This document shows positions 8,096 to 17,580 of a stretch of DNA of 64,000 bases, piece by piece. The notes under the pieces were generated by a model, which worked only from the letters and a program-made list of their open reading frames with translations, was not told the origin of the DNA and did not search any database. Source of the stretch: Clostridia bacterium. GTDB taxonomy: Bacteria; Bacillota; Clostridia; Christensenellales; Aristaeellaceae. Each line of letters begins with the position of its first letter. The first letter of the stretch is position 1. The DNA is taken from NCBI GenBank assembly GCA_017936765.1, contig JAGBEX010000014.1, forward strand, positions 186,001 through 250,000. The letters run 5' to 3'. The position numbers and the translations under genes were made by a program.

Positions 8096-9859
8096 ATGAG
8101 CAAGACCATTGGTATCGATCTTGGAACCACCAACAGCTGTGTGGCTGTGGTGGAGGGCGGCACGGTGGTGATCATCCCCAATGATAAGGGGGAGCGCACC
8201 ACGCCCTCGGTGGTGGCCTTTACGGAAAGCGGTGAACGCCTGGTGGGCAGCGCGGCGCGCCGTCAGGCGGCGGTGAATGCCAGCCGAACCATTGCCTCGG
8301 TGAAGCGTCACATCGGCACGGACTGGAAGAAGAATATCTCCGGCAAGGACTACAATCCCCAGGAGATCAGCGCCATGATCCTGCGCAAGCTGCGCCAGGA
8401 CGCAGAGGCTTATCTGGGAGAGCCGGTGAAGGATGCTGTCATCACCGTCCCCGCTTATTTCAACGACATCCAGCGCCAGGCCACCAAGGATGCCGGACGC
8501 ATTGCCGGGCTGAACGTGAAGCGCATCATCAACGAACCCACCAGCGCGGCCCTGGCCTATGGGCTGAACAACGGCGCCCAGCAGAAGATCATGGTGTACG
8601 ACCTGGGTGGCGGCACCTTCGACGTGTCCATCATTGAGATCGGCGATGGGGTCATTGAGGTGCTGGCTACCTCCGGCGATAACCACCTGGGTGGCGACGA
8701 CTTTGACGAGCGGGTGACCCAATGGCTGCTGGGCGAGTTCAAGCGCAACACCCATGTGGACTTGACCAGGGACATGACCGCCATGATCCGCGTGCGCGAG
8801 GCTGCCGAGCAGGCCAAGAAGGAGCTTTCCGGCACGGAGACGGCGCAGATCAGCCTGCCCTTCATCGCCCAGCAGAGCGGTACGCCTGTGCATATGGATA
8901 TCACGCTGACCCGCGCCAAGTTCAACGAGCTGACCCGGGATTTGGTGGATCGCACCGAAGGCCCCGTGCGTAGCGCCCTGAACGATGCAGGCATTGCCGC
9001 CAGCGAGCTGGGGCGTGTGCTGCTGGTGGGCGGCTCCACCCGCATTCCTGCGGTGCAGCAGAAGGTGCAGCAGATGACCGGGCATATCCCCAGCAAGTCC
9101 ATCAACCCGGACGAATGCGTGGCGCAGGGTGCGGCCATCCAGGGCGACACGCTGAACGAGACCACCTCCCTGACCCAGGCCACGGGCATCCTGCTGCTGG
9201 ACGTGACGCCCCTGTCCCTGTCCATTGAAACGGTGGGCGGCGTGGCTACCCGCGTGGTGGAGCGCAACTCCACCCTGCCCATCCATTACACCCAGGTGTT
9301 CACCACAGCCGCACCCTTCCAGTCCAGCGTGGAGATCCATGTGCTGCAGGGCGAGCGCCCCATGGCTCGGGACAACAAGACCATCGGCAAGTTCAAGCTG
9401 AAGGGTATCAAGAAGGCCATGGCGGGTGTGCCGCAGATCGAGGTGACCTTCGACATAGACACCAACGGCATCCTGAAGGTCTCGGCTCGCGACAAGGATA
9501 CCGGCATGGAGCAGAGCATTACCATCACCGCCAATGAAAAGATGAGCGAGGCGGAGATCCAGCAGGCCATCCGGGATGCGGAAATGTATGCCTCCCAGGA
9601 CGGCATCCGCCGGGACATCATGGATACCACCAATGAGGCGCAGCGGCTGCTCTCCCAGGTGGAGCAAGCCATGAGCAAGGCGGGCAAGCAAATCGAAAAG
9701 GAAGAGAAGAAGCGCATCAAGGCCGACCAGGCAGCGCTGAACAAGTTCCTTATCAAGAATAAGCCGGACAAGATGTCCGAGGGCGATCTTTTGAACCTGA
9801 AGGCTGCTATGGAAAACCTGCGCATGAGCAGCAAGCACCTGCTGGATATGGCGCAATAA
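8096..9859 (+). CDS. dnaK: Hsp70 chaperone (DnaK paralogue)
   Basis: A 587-residue Hsp70. The nucleotide-binding domain (1-about 350) carries [25 protein letters not shown] and [13 protein letters not shown]. The linker [17 protein letters not shown] leads to the beta-substrate domain, and a lid helix follows from about 480. It is slightly shorter than standard DnaK (about 610). No grpE, hrcA or dnaJ gene is adjacent, so this may be a dedicated partner of the upstream J protein rather than the main DnaK. AAGGAG precedes the ATG. Family assignment is sure; the dnaK symbol is less so. Confidence 0.9.
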   Translation: MSKTIGIDLGTTNSCVAVVEGGTVVIIPNDKGERTTPSVVAFTESGERLVGSAARRQAAVNASRTIASVKRHIGTDWKKNISGKDYNPQEISAMILRKLRQDAEAYLGEPVKDAVITVPAYFNDIQRQATKDAGRIAGLNVKRIINEPTSAALAYGLNNGAQQKIMVYDLGGGTFDVSIIEIGDGVIEVLATSGDNHLGGDDFDERVTQWLLGEFKRNTHVDLTRDMTAMIRVREAAEQAKKELSGTETAQISLPFIAQQSGTPVHMDITLTRAKFNELTRDLVDRTEGPVRSALNDAGIAASELGRVLLVGGSTRIPAVQQKVQQMTGHIPSKSINPDECVAQGAAIQGDTLNETTSLTQATGILLLDVTPLSLSIETVGGVATRVVERNSTLPIHYTQVFTTAAPFQSSVEIHVLQGERPMARDNKTIGKFKLKGIKKAMAGVPQIEVTFDIDTNGILKVSARDKDTGMEQSITITANEKMSEAEIQQAIRDAEMYASQDGIRRDIMDTTNEAQRLLSQVEQAMSKAGKQIEKEEKKRIKADQAALNKFLIKNKPDKMSEGDLLNLKAAMENLRMSSKHLLDMAQ

Positions 9860-9867
9860 GCAAAAAG

Positions 9868-9897
9868 AACCCCTGCCGGAGCTTATCGGCAGGGGTT
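9868..9897. terminator. Bidirectional terminator after Hsp70 and histidine kinase
   Basis: An 11-bp GC-rich stem, AACCCCTGCCG (9868-9878) and CGGCAGGGGTT (9887-9897). The minus strand continues with CTTTTTGC, a good U-run for the kinase transcript. Confidence 0.85.
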
Positions 9898-9901
9898 CGT
9901 G

Positions 9902-11329
9902 TTATTCTGCGGTGGCTTTCTTCAGTCGGCTCTGCTTTTCCGGCAGCACCACGCAGAAGGTGGTGCCTTCGCCCACTTTGCTGCGCACGCGGATCTTGCC
10001 GCCATGAGCAATGATGATGATGCGGGCAATGGACAGGCCCAGGCCGTGACCGCCGCCCTCGGACTTGCGGGCGGAGTCGCTGCGGTAGAAGCGATCGAAG
10101 ATCTTGGGCAATTCCTCACGGGAAATGCCGGAGCCGTTGTCAGAGAGGATCAGCGTGCAGCCGCCGGTGTAGCTCTCCACACCCATGGTGATGGTGCCGC
10201 CCTTGGGGGTGTACTTCACGGCGTTGTCGCACAGGATGCGCATGACCTGCTTGATCATGTTACGGTCGGCCTCGATGGTGCAATGCTCCATGGGAGCGCA
10301 GATGAAGTGATCCTCCGGCGTGACCATGGAGGCTTCCTTGTGCAGCTCAGCAATCAGGTCGCAGGGGTCAAAGGTCTCCATTTCCATCATCAGGGTCTTT
10401 TTGTCGTGGCGGGCGAGGAACAGCAGGCTCTCCACCAGATCCTTCATGCTGGCGGTCTCCTGGGCGATGGCCGAAATACCTTCTTCCAGGATCTCCTGGT
10501 CGTCCTTGCCCCAGCGCTGGAGCATATTCACATAGCCCTGGATCACCGCGATGGGGGTACGCAGCTCGTGAGAGGCATCGGACACGAATTGCTTCTGGCT
10601 GTTGTAGCTGCGTTCGATGCGATCCAGCATGGTGTTGATCACGCTGGCCAGATCCTTCAATTCGTTCTTGGTACCCTCCAGGTTGATGCGGTTGGAGAGG
10701 CTGTTGGCAGAAAGGGTGGCGGCCATTTCGGTAATATCCCGGATGGGAGCCAGCACCTTCTTGTCCAGGCGGTGGCGCTTGCGCAGGAAGTGGAGCATCC
10801 GGGCCAGGTCGCAGATCACCACGCCCAGCAGCAGCCAGCCCCACACATACAGCGGCCAGGAAAGGTCGTAGGTGATGCGGAGGATGAAACCATCAGCAGA
10901 ACACTCGGGGTAGACCAGGGTGGGGGTGCGGCTGATGAGCAGCGGCGAAAAAGCCACATCGGCAACCAGCTGGCATTGCTCGCCAAAATCAGAGGGATAG
11001 GGGATATCCGTCAATTCGGCCGACACGCTGCTCTGCTGGATGATCAGCTGGCTGTAGCTGCTGCCATTGTCAGGCGCGGCGGCACAGATGCGCATGGCGG
11101 TCTGCTGCATATCCAGGAACTGCACGCCGAAGAAGATCGCCGTCATGATCAGCGCGGTGGTGAGCATGGTGCGCACCAGCTGCCAGCAATAGTGCATGGC
11201 GATGCGGAAGGTAAGGGACAGCCGCAGATTGCTGAGCAGGCCGGACAGCACGCCATGCAGCCCGCCGCTGAGCTTGTTGAACCCCTTCACTTCACCCTGT
11301 TGGCGCTTTTCTTTTACTTTCTTACTCAT
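9902..11329 (-). CDS. Two-component sensor histidine kinase
   Basis: A 475-residue membrane kinase. Two transmembrane helices (about 50-72 and 160-185) flank an extracellular sensor region. A HAMP linker follows, then the dimerisation box SDASHELRTPIAVIQGY with the phospho-acceptor His, the N box (CDNAVKYT), and G boxes DNGSGIS and GHGLGLSIA. The ATG at 11329 overlaps the response-regulator stop by 8 bp, which indicates translational coupling. The stimulus cannot be read from the sequence. Confidence 0.93.
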   Translation of the reverse strand: MSKKVKEKRQQGEVKGFNKLSGGLHGVLSGLLSNLRLSLTFRIAMHYCWQLVRTMLTTALIMTAIFFGVQFLDMQQTAMRICAAAPDNGSSYSQLIIQQSSVSAELTDIPYPSDFGEQCQLVADVAFSPLLISRTPTLVYPECSADGFILRITYDLSWPLYVWGWLLLGVVICDLARMLHFLRKRHRLDKKVLAPIRDITEMAATLSANSLSNRINLEGTKNELKDLASVINTMLDRIERSYNSQKQFVSDASHELRTPIAVIQGYVNMLQRWGKDDQEILEEGISAIAQETASMKDLVESLLFLARHDKKTLMMEMETFDPCDLIAELHKEASMVTPEDHFICAPMEHCTIEADRNMIKQVMRILCDNAVKYTPKGGTITMGVESYTGGCTLILSDNGSGISREELPKIFDRFYRSDSARKSEGGGHGLGLSIARIIIIAHGGKIRVRSKVGEGTTFCVVLPEKQSRLKKATAE

Positions 11330-12005
11330 AGCTGAACATGTAGCCCACAGCACGTATGGTGTGGATGGTCTTCACGCCAAATGGTTCGTCGATCTTGTGG
11401 CGCAGGTAGCGGATGTACACGTCCACCACATTGGTGTCGCCCACATAGTCATAGCCCCACACATCGCTGAGCAGGGTGTCGCGGGTCACAGCTTGCCCCT
11501 TGTGTGCCATCAGGTAGCGCAGGAGGTCGAATTCCTTCTTGGTCAGGTTCACGTTCTCGCCATTCCAGGTCACGGTGTAGCTGGCGGGATCCAGCCGCAG
11601 GGGGCCAGCCACCAGGGCAGAGGAAGCAGGCTCGGCATTATCGGCGCGGCGCTTTTTCAGGCCAACGCGGATGCGGGCAAGCAACTCTTCGATGGCGAAA
11701 GGCTTGGTCATGTAGTCGTCAGCACCCATGTCCAGCCCCATCACCTTGTCGGACACATCGTCCTTGGCGGTGAGCATAATGATGGGCAGATCGCTCTCGT
11801 GGCGCAGACGACGGCAGACCTCGATGCCGCTGAGTTCAGGGAGCATCAGGTCAAGAATCATCAGGTCGGGCTGGAGGGACAGCGCCATGTCCAGGCCGGT
11901 GCGGCCATCGTGGGCGGTGTGGACCTCGTAGCCCTCGTGCTGCAATTCCAGTTCGAGAAAACGGGCGATCTTCTTTTCATCCTCAACGATCAGGATGCGG
12001 CTCAT
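11322..12005 (-). CDS. OmpR-family response regulator
   Basis: A 227-residue regulator. The receiver domain has ILIVEDE, the phospho-acceptor Asp in MILDLMLPE, and the Lys in YMTKPF. The C-terminal winged helix has LTKKEFDLLRYLM and VDVYIRYLRHKI. AAGGAG precedes the ATG. It lies in an operon with a MazG-like gene upstream and the kinase downstream. The DUF4342 gene just upstream has phased direct repeats before its promoter that could be its target sites. Confidence 0.93.
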   Translation of the reverse strand: MSRILIVEDEKKIARFLELELQHEGYEVHTAHDGRTGLDMALSLQPDLMILDLMLPELSGIEVCRRLRHESDLPIIMLTAKDDVSDKVMGLDMGADDYMTKPFAIEELLARIRVGLKKRRADNAEPASSALVAGPLRLDPASYTVTWNGENVNLTKKEFDLLRYLMAHKGQAVTRDTLLSDVWGYDYVGDTNVVDVYIRYLRHKIDEPFGVKTIHTIRAVGYMFSYE

Positions 12006-12024
12006 GGTATCGACTCCTTATCAT

Positions 12025-12333
12025 TTATTCGATCAGGCCTTCGGCACGGGACTGCGCCAGCGAGGCCTCGATGGAGGCCTCCAGCTCGTCCTCCACATGA
12101 TAGTAGCGGGCGATCTTCACCAGCTCCACCATGGCCTGACGAATTTCATTGGCAATGTTCTCCTTCTTGGGATCGCCATGCTTTTTGCGCTTCACGCCGG
12201 AATCCTCCCACAGGTTGATCTCGGCGGCCACTTCGCCGCATTCCTCCATCAGGCGGGTGGCCATTTGGTAGGGTTCAATGCCCTTGGGGAAGCGACGGTT
12301 GGAGGCGTCCACCATTTGATAAAAGCGTTTCAT
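12025..12333 (-). CDS. MazG-like nucleotide pyrophosphohydrolase
   Basis: A 102-residue all-alpha protein with the MazG-type metal motif MEECGEVAAEINLW and a later helix with ENIANEIRQAMVELVKIA. The family hydrolyses nucleoside triphosphates to monophosphate and pyrophosphate; the substrate here is unknown. The ATG at 12333 follows AAGGAGATCGCCA. An upstream extension to 12369 is less likely. It ends 19 bp before the response-regulator gene. Confidence 0.75.
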   Translation of the reverse strand: MKRFYQMVDASNRRFPKGIEPYQMATRLMEECGEVAAEINLWEDSGVKRKKHGDPKKENIANEIRQAMVELVKIARYYHVEDELEASIEASLAQSRAEGLIE

Positions 12334-12374
12334 TGGCGATCTCCTTTCCAGTATATCACAAAACGACAAAAAGG

Positions 12375-12400
12375 GGAATGAGGCGGGGAAGCCTCATTCC
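12375..12400 (-). terminator. Terminator after the DUF4342 gene
   Basis: A 10-bp stem GGAATGAGGC (12375-12384) and GCCTCATTCC (12391-12400). The minus strand continues CCTTTTTGTCG. Confidence 0.85.
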
Positions 12401-12406
12401 GGAGCA

Positions 12407-13123
12407 TTACTCGATGGTGGCGTTGGTGAAGCCTTCGCTGTCGTCCTGCACGTTCACGCTGCCTTCCTGGGTCTCCACCTGCACGGGAACCTGAATGGTG
12501 GGGGCGCTGCCGGTGTAAGCGGTGTGATAGGTGGTGGCGGCAGGGTTGGACTGGTAGAAGCTGCGATCAACGCCCTTGGCGATGTCCTCGGCGGCCTCGT
12601 TGATCTCCTGCTTGGCTTCCTCGGCGGCCTTGTCGGGCTTGTTGTCCTCAAAGCCCTTGGCAAAATCGCTGACGGTGGACTTCACATTATCGGCGGCGTT
12701 GCGAACCATCTTTTCCAGGTTAGCGGCGGCAAAGTCAGCGTCCTTCTTGTTGAAGGAGACCTTGTAGCCCAGCACCAGGATGGCGATGGCGGCGATCAGC
12801 ACCAGGTGGGGAGAGACCAGCAGCGCCAGCAGCGCGAACAGCAGGGAGATGTTGGCGATGATGATGTTCTCCTTCTTGATCTTCAGCCGGAACTGATACA
12901 GCTTGGAGAAGAAGTTCACCAGACCGTTTTTGCCCTGATGGCCAGAGGACTTGGTGGTGTTCTTCTGGGCGGTTTCGTTCTTGATGCGGCCGTTGCGCTC
13001 TAGGTCGATGAGGGCGCGGGCAACATTGCCGTTGTGGTAGTCCAGCAGAGCAACGGCTTCCTGATAGCTGATGCCGCTCTTCTTGCGGATGAGTTCGATA
13101 TCTTCGATGGTGTAGCTTGCCAT
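12407..13123 (-). CDS. DUF4342 protein with UBA-like domain and membrane segment
   Basis: A 238-residue protein. Residues 1-45 form a UBA/TS-N-like helical bundle (YTIEDIELIRKKSGISYQEAVALLDYH in outline). A basic linker follows, then one long or two short hydrophobic helices at about 90-125. The tail is charged and ends in acidic/Thr-rich sequence. DUF4342 proteins are of unknown function. It has its own promoter and terminator and sits directly upstream of the MazG and two-component operon. Confidence 0.75.
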   Translation of the reverse strand: MASYTIEDIELIRKKSGISYQEAVALLDYHNGNVARALIDLERNGRIKNETAQKNTTKSSGHQGKNGLVNFFSKLYQFRLKIKKENIIIANISLLFALLALLVSPHLVLIAAIAILVLGYKVSFNKKDADFAAANLEKMVRNAADNVKSTVSDFAKGFEDNKPDKAAEEAKQEINEAAEDIAKGVDRSFYQSNPAATTYHTAYTGSAPTIQVPVQVETQEGSVNVQDDSEGFTNATIE

Positions 13124-13180
13124 GGTGGTAAAACCCCTTTCTTGTCGTTCAGCTTGGTTTGTTGTTCAGCTGATGGTGTT

Positions 13181-13209
13181 ATCATACCACAGGTTTCCAC
13201 CTTTGTCTT
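13181..13209 (-). promoter_or_regulatory. Promoter of the DUF4342 gene
   Basis: Minus-strand AAGACA (13209-13204) and TATGAT (13186-13181) with 17-bp spacing, about 58 bp before the start codon. Confidence 0.55.
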
Positions 13210-13249
13210 GAGAAACAGAAGAGGAAATCATGAGAAAACGATGAGAAAA
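13208..13249 (-). promoter_or_regulatory. Helically phased direct repeats upstream of the DUF4342 promoter
   Basis: ATGAGAAAA occurs at 13230-13238 and again at 13241-13249, an 11-bp period. A related TTGAGAAAC lies at 13208-13216, two periods earlier. Direct repeats with a one-turn period next to the -35 box are typical of OmpR-family response-regulator sites. Confidence 0.45.
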
Positions 13250-13273
13250 TCATTTGCTTTTCTCAAAGAAAAA

Positions 13274-13293
13274 CCTCCTGCGTGTGCAGGAGG
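13274..13293 (-). terminator. Terminator after the FGGY kinase gene
   Basis: An 8-bp stem CCTCCTGC (13274-13281) and GCAGGAGG (13286-13293). The minus strand continues TTTTTCTTTG. Confidence 0.85.
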
Positions 13294-13309
13294 CAAGAAA
13301 CAGCGGGAT

Positions 13310-14899
13310 TTACTTGAGGTTCTCCACGGCGGCGCGCTCGGCAGCGATGCAGGCCACATAGCGATCCATGTAGGCGTTGAAGCCAGCCACGTCAGCAGCA
13401 TCGGGGGCCAGGGTCACGGCCTCCATGCCGTTGAAGACCTTGTCGTTCAGGTAGTTTTCGAGGGTCTCGCCTTCAGCCTTGCGGAGCATATAGTCCGCCA
13501 GCAGGGCAATGCCCCAGGCGCCGCCTTCGCCAGCGGTCTCCATCACGGTGACAGGAGCATTGATGGCAGCAGCCAGGATGCTCTGGCCTACGCCGGGAGT
13601 CTTGAACAGGCCGCCATGACCCAACACGGAATCAATGGCGATCTTCTCCTGCTGCAGCAGGATGTCCATGCCCAGCTTCAGGGTGGCCAGGGAAGCGTAC
13701 AGGTGGGTGCGCATGAAGTTGGCCAGGTTGAACTTGGCATTGGGCAGGCGGACGAACAGGGGACGGCCTTCATCCAGGTTGGTGATGGTCTCGCCGGAGA
13801 AGTAGTTGAAGCTCACCAGACCGCCGCAATCCTTATCGGCCTCCATGGCCTTGTTGAACAGGGTGGTGTAGAGATCGTTCATATCCACCTTCATGCCGAA
13901 GGTCTTGGCGAAGTCGGCCAGCAGACCCACCCAGGCGTTGATATCGGAGGTGCAGGAGTTGCAATGCACCATGGCCACGGGCTTGCCGGTGGGGGTGGTG
14001 ACCATGTCGATCTCCGGGTACACCTTGGTGAGATCCTTTTCCAGCACGATCTGGGCAAACACGGAGGTACCGGCGGACACATTGCCGGTGCGCTCGGCCA
14101 CGGAGTTGGTGGCGGTCATGCCGGTGCCTGCATCGCCCTCCGGCGGGCAGAAGGGAACACCGGGCTGCAGGTCGCCAGCGGGATCTAGGAAAGCAGCACC
14201 TTCAGCGGTCAGGTAGCCCGCATTGGCACCGGCAGGCAGCACGGCAGGGATGATGTCCCGTAGCGTCCAGGGGAAGTTGCGGTCGGCGATGAGGGCATCG
14301 AACTTGGCCACCATGTCGGCATTGTAGTCGCACTTGGTGCTGTCGATGGGCATCACGCCAGAGGCATCGCCAATGCCCAACACCTTTTCGCCGGTGAGCA
14401 TCCAATGGGCATAGCCAGCCAGGGTGGTGAAGTGGCGCACCTGGGGCAGGTGGTCTTCCTTGTTCAGGATGGCCTGATACAGGTGGCTCAGGCTCCAGCG
14501 CTGGGGCATATTGAACTGGAACAGCTCGGTCAGCTCCTCGGCTGCCTGGGCGGTCATGGTGTTGCGCCAGGTGCGGAAGGGAACCAGCAGGTTCATATCG
14601 GCATCAAAGGGCAGATAGCCGTGCATCATGGCGCTGATGCCCATGGCGCCGATCTTGGTCAGGGTGACGCCATACTTTTCCTGCACGTCCTTCTTCATGT
14701 CCTGATAGCAGTCCACCAGGCCATGCTTGATCATCTCTTCGCTGTAGGTCCACACGCCGTCCAGCAGCTGGTTCTCCCAGGTGTGGGAGCCGGAGGCCAG
14801 GGGCTTGAAATCGGGGCCGATCAGCACGGCCTTGATGCGGGTAGAACCAAACTCGATACCAAGGGCGGTTTTGCCTTCAAGAATCCATTCCTTGCACAT
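13310..14899 (-). CDS. FGGY-family carbohydrate kinase
   Basis: A 529-residue sugar kinase. The N-terminal ATPase fold has [14 protein letters not shown], and a later segment has [29 protein letters not shown] in outline. The C-terminal half has [15 protein letters not shown] and [20 protein letters not shown] kinases phosphorylate pentoses, hexoses or their alcohols. The substrate is not readable; a pentose such as xylulose or ribulose fits the xylanase context and the nearby transketolase, but that is inference. AAGGAGTG precedes the ATG. It is monocistronic. Confidence 0.88.
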   Translation of the reverse strand: MCKEWILEGKTALGIEFGSTRIKAVLIGPDFKPLASGSHTWENQLLDGVWTYSEEMIKHGLVDCYQDMKKDVQEKYGVTLTKIGAMGISAMMHGYLPFDADMNLLVPFRTWRNTMTAQAAEELTELFQFNMPQRWSLSHLYQAILNKEDHLPQVRHFTTLAGYAHWMLTGEKVLGIGDASGVMPIDSTKCDYNADMVAKFDALIADRNFPWTLRDIIPAVLPAGANAGYLTAEGAAFLDPAGDLQPGVPFCPPEGDAGTGMTATNSVAERTGNVSAGTSVFAQIVLEKDLTKVYPEIDMVTTPTGKPVAMVHCNSCTSDINAWVGLLADFAKTFGMKVDMNDLYTTLFNKAMEADKDCGGLVSFNYFSGETITNLDEGRPLFVRLPNAKFNLANFMRTHLYASLATLKLGMDILLQQEKIAIDSVLGHGGLFKTPGVGQSILAAAINAPVTVMETAGEGGAWGIALLADYMLRKAEGETLENYLNDKVFNGMEAVTLAPDAADVAGFNAYMDRYVACIAAERAAVENLK

Positions 14900-14996
14900 G
14901 ATATGTCACTCCTTGACGGATTTGTTGATCAGATATGTATATTCTACCATTGAATGAACGTTTTGAATAGTGCAAATTTGTCTAAAGTAAAGCCAA

Positions 14997-16448
14997 TTAT
15001 TTCAGATAACGGTTGGTGGGCTTGGGCATTCTGGCATTGCGCACACGGCGGCGGTGGGTGACCTTCTTCAGCACGCGGATGAGGATATACAGGCCGATGA
15101 CTGGCACGGCGATGTACATACCCATTTCAAAGGTGAAGGGCGGGAAGGGATTGGGGTCGGCTTCGGTTTCAGCCACGATCTCCTCCAGCGTTTTGGGGGC
15201 GTTGGCGCGCTTGTCGATGCTGCGGGCAGCCAGCAGATTGTATTCTACAGGCTGGCCGTTTTCCGGGAAGTAGGTCATGGTACCCATGATCTCACCTGCG
15301 GTGATGGGGGCGGTGAACTCGCGGGTGTATTCAAAGAGCATGGTGTCCTTGAGGTTGCTGGCCATGAGGTCAACTTCGTCCGGTGTGGCAATGATGCGGG
15401 TGGTGTTGGAGCCATCCTTGGCCACGCAGGTCAGGGGCAGCTTGCCCATGTTGGTATCTTCCAGAGAGAAATTCTTGGTGTCAACGGTGACAGGATTCAT
15501 GTTGAACAGGTCGATGGGCGTAACGCTCATGTACTGGGAGAAGCCGTAGTTCATCAGCTTGATGGTATCGGCCCAGCGGGCGTTTTCTCCGGTGAAGAAC
15601 AGCACGGAGATCAATTCGATGCCGTCCCGCTCGGCAGCGCCAACAAAGCAATAGCCCGCTCTGGTGGTGGTGCCGGTCTTGATGCCAATAGCGTCTGGGA
15701 AATAATATTTGTTGGCATTTTCGCCCATGGTGGGCATCATCAGCCGATTGCTGTTGGAAATGTTGCGGGCGCGGAGCATACTGGTGGCGGGGATGGTGTA
15801 ATCGCGGGTAGCCACCATCTTCCGGAAGGTCTCGTTTTTCATGGCCTGCTGGGCAATGATGGCCATATCCCGTGCGGTGGTGTAGTGGTTATCGTTATGC
15901 AGACCGTTGGGGTTGGTGAAATTGGTGTTGGTGCAGCCATACACGGCGGCGGCTTCGTTCATCAGGCCAACGAAATCATTCATGGTGCCGGAAATAGACT
16001 CGGCAATCACATTGGCGGCATCGTTGGCGGATTTCACCAGCGCAGCATAAAGAAGCTCCCGCAGGGGAAGCTGCTCGCCAGCGCGCAGGTCGATGGTGGT
16101 CACATCGTCCTCGTAGAAGGTGATGGCGTTTTCGGATACGGTGCAGACCTGATCCAGGTCGCCGAACTCCAGTGCCAGCAGGGCGGTGAGGATCTTGGTG
16201 GTGGATGCGGGATACATGATCTGATCGGCGTTCTTCTCGAAGATCACCTTGCCGGTGCTGGCCTCGATGAGAATGGCCGATGCGGCGTAGAGCTGATCCT
16301 CGTAGAGCAGCTCGGGATGCTCGGCATCATATTTGTTGGCATCGGGGGAAAGAGTGGGTTCTGGAATGTCAATGGCATAAGCGGTGGGGAGGCAGCACAG
16401 CGTGAGCAGAGCGCAGACCAGCGCAAAAAAGCGGCGAAGATGGTTCAT
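14997..16448 (-). CDS. D-alanyl-D-alanine carboxypeptidase (PBP5/DacF-type)
   Basis: A 483-residue penicillin-binding protein. It has a signal peptide (residues 1-25), the SxxK motif in PASTTKIL, SxN in SANDAANV, and KTG in IGIKTGTTT. A C-terminal membrane helix lies at about 445-465 with a basic tail. It removes the terminal D-Ala from peptidoglycan stem peptides outside the cell. AAGGAGG precedes the ATG. The upstream promoter has TATAAT at 16486-16481 with a weak -35 (TGTACA). Whether it is vegetative or sporulation-specific cannot be told. Confidence 0.93.
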   Translation of the reverse strand: MNHLRRFFALVCALLTLCCLPTAYAIDIPEPTLSPDANKYDAEHPELLYEDQLYAASAILIEASTGKVIFEKNADQIMYPASTTKILTALLALEFGDLDQVCTVSENAITFYEDDVTTIDLRAGEQLPLRELLYAALVKSANDAANVIAESISGTMNDFVGLMNEAAAVYGCTNTNFTNPNGLHNDNHYTTARDMAIIAQQAMKNETFRKMVATRDYTIPATSMLRARNISNSNRLMMPTMGENANKYYFPDAIGIKTGTTTRAGYCFVGAAERDGIELISVLFFTGENARWADTIKLMNYGFSQYMSVTPIDLFNMNPVTVDTKNFSLEDTNMGKLPLTCVAKDGSNTTRIIATPDEVDLMASNLKDTMLFEYTREFTAPITAGEIMGTMTYFPENGQPVEYNLLAARSIDKRANAPKTLEEIVAETEADPNPFPPFTFEMGMYIAVPVIGLYILIRVLKKVTHRRRVRNARMPKPTNRYLK

Positions 16449-16480
16449 GAGGTGCAGCCTCCTTTCTACATAATCGGCTT

Positions 16481-16509
16481 ATTATAACATTTCATCCGGG
16501 ATTTGTACA
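16481..16509 (-). promoter_or_regulatory. Promoter of the carboxypeptidase gene
   Basis: Minus-strand TATAAT (16486-16481) with TGTACA (16509-16504) at 17 bp; the -10 box is perfect and the -35 box is weak. Confidence 0.5.
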
Positions 16510-16543
16510 GCGAAAACCTGTGTCACAAGTGTAAATTAAAAAA

Positions 16544-16562
16544 GCTGCCCGGAGTGGGCAGC
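16544..16562 (-). terminator. Terminator after uppP
   Basis: A 7-bp stem GCTGCCC (16544-16550) and GGGCAGC (16556-16562). The minus strand continues TTTTTTAATTT. Confidence 0.85.
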
Positions 16563-16568
16563 GTGAAA

Positions 16569-17408
16569 TCAACCAAGCATGGTGGGAAGCGCAAAGGCGG
16601 GGAGACCGGGAACGCCAGCCAGCTGCAGCACCAGGATCACCAGACCCAGCAGCGCCACATACAGCGCAAACCAGTTCAGGGAGACCTTGTTGATCAGCCG
16701 CAGCATGAAGCGGATGGCCAGGTAGCCGCTGACGGCGGCCACGATAACGCCCACAATGGTGGGGACCAGCGCCAGCTCGGCAAGATAGCCCTTTTCGATG
16801 GCGTCCTTACCCTCGAAGATCAGACTGCCCAGGATGGCGGGGGCGCTCATCATGAAGGCGAACTTGGCGGCGCTCTTGCGGTTCAGGCCGGAGGTGACGC
16901 CACCCATCAGCGTGGAACCGCTGCGGCTCACGCCGGGCAGCAGAGCGATGGCCTGCATGATGCCCATGCAGATGGCGTGCTTGAAGCCGGGATGCTCCGC
17001 CCACTTGGCCTGGCGACGGCTGACAGCCTCGGCAATGAGCATGAACACAGCGGTGATCAGGAAGCTGACGCCCAGGAACCAGCCGGTGAAGAAGGAATCC
17101 ACAATATCACCCAGCAGCACCACCGTTAATAGCGCAGGCACGGAGGCGATGAACAGGAGCAGCAGCGTTTTGGACTTGAAGGGGTTTTTGAGGATCTCCC
17201 ACCAGTCCTTCCAGAACACCACCAGCACAGCCAGCAGGGTACCGGCGTGGAGCAGCACGTCCAGCATCATGAAGGCGCCGGTGGATGCGGTGTCTTTGGA
17301 AATGCCCATAATGGCGCGGGCGAGGATCAGATGGCCGGAGGAGGAAATGGGCAGGAATTCGGCAAGTCCCTGCACAAGGCCGAGGACGGTAGCCTGGAGA
17401 ATATTCAT
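16569..17408 (-). CDS. uppP: Undecaprenyl-diphosphatase UppP (BacA)
   Basis: A 279-residue integral membrane protein with about eight helices. Signature motifs are GLAEFLPISSSGHL near the N-terminus and LLPGVSRSGSTLMGG in the middle. It recycles undecaprenyl diphosphate to the monophosphate carrier for wall synthesis and confers bacitracin tolerance. AAAGGGAG precedes the ATG. It is divergent from ychF. Confidence 0.96.
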   Translation of the reverse strand: MNILQATVLGLVQGLAEFLPISSSGHLILARAIMGISKDTASTGAFMMLDVLLHAGTLLAVLVVFWKDWWEILKNPFKSKTLLLLFIASVPALLTVVLLGDIVDSFFTGWFLGVSFLITAVFMLIAEAVSRRQAKWAEHPGFKHAICMGIMQAIALLPGVSRSGSTLMGGVTSGLNRKSAAKFAFMMSAPAILGSLIFEGKDAIEKGYLAELALVPTIVGVIVAAVSGYLAIRFMLRLINKVSLNWFALYVALLGLVILVLQLAGVPGLPAFALPTMLG

Positions 17409-17453
17409 GGCGCAAGCTCCCTTTCATACAATAACAGGATTTGGAACTTAAAT

Positions 17454-17482
17454 ATTATAGCACAGGTTTTCCTTTTCGTCAC
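17454..17482 (-). promoter_or_regulatory. uppP promoter
   Basis: Minus-strand GTGACG (17482-17477) and TATAAT (17459-17454), 17-bp spacer. Confidence 0.6.
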
Positions 17483-17510
17483 TACATTCTATATTCTTTT
17501 CCAGGAAAGA

Positions 17511-17539
17511 TTGCATTTCGCGCGGAAAGCGTTTATAAT
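17511..17539 (+). promoter_or_regulatory. ychF promoter
   Basis: TTGCAT (17511-17516), 17 bp, TATAAT (17534-17539), about 42 bp before the ychF ATG. Confidence 0.75.
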
Positions 17540-17580
17540 AAAAGGGATGCTTTTCAAAAGCATGAGAGGAGATTGGACGA

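Noticed and set aside
7415..9856. Minus-strand frame of 813 codons opposite the J protein and Hsp70 genes
   Set aside because: Shadow of the Hsp70 gene; no ribosome-binding site or recognisable domain.
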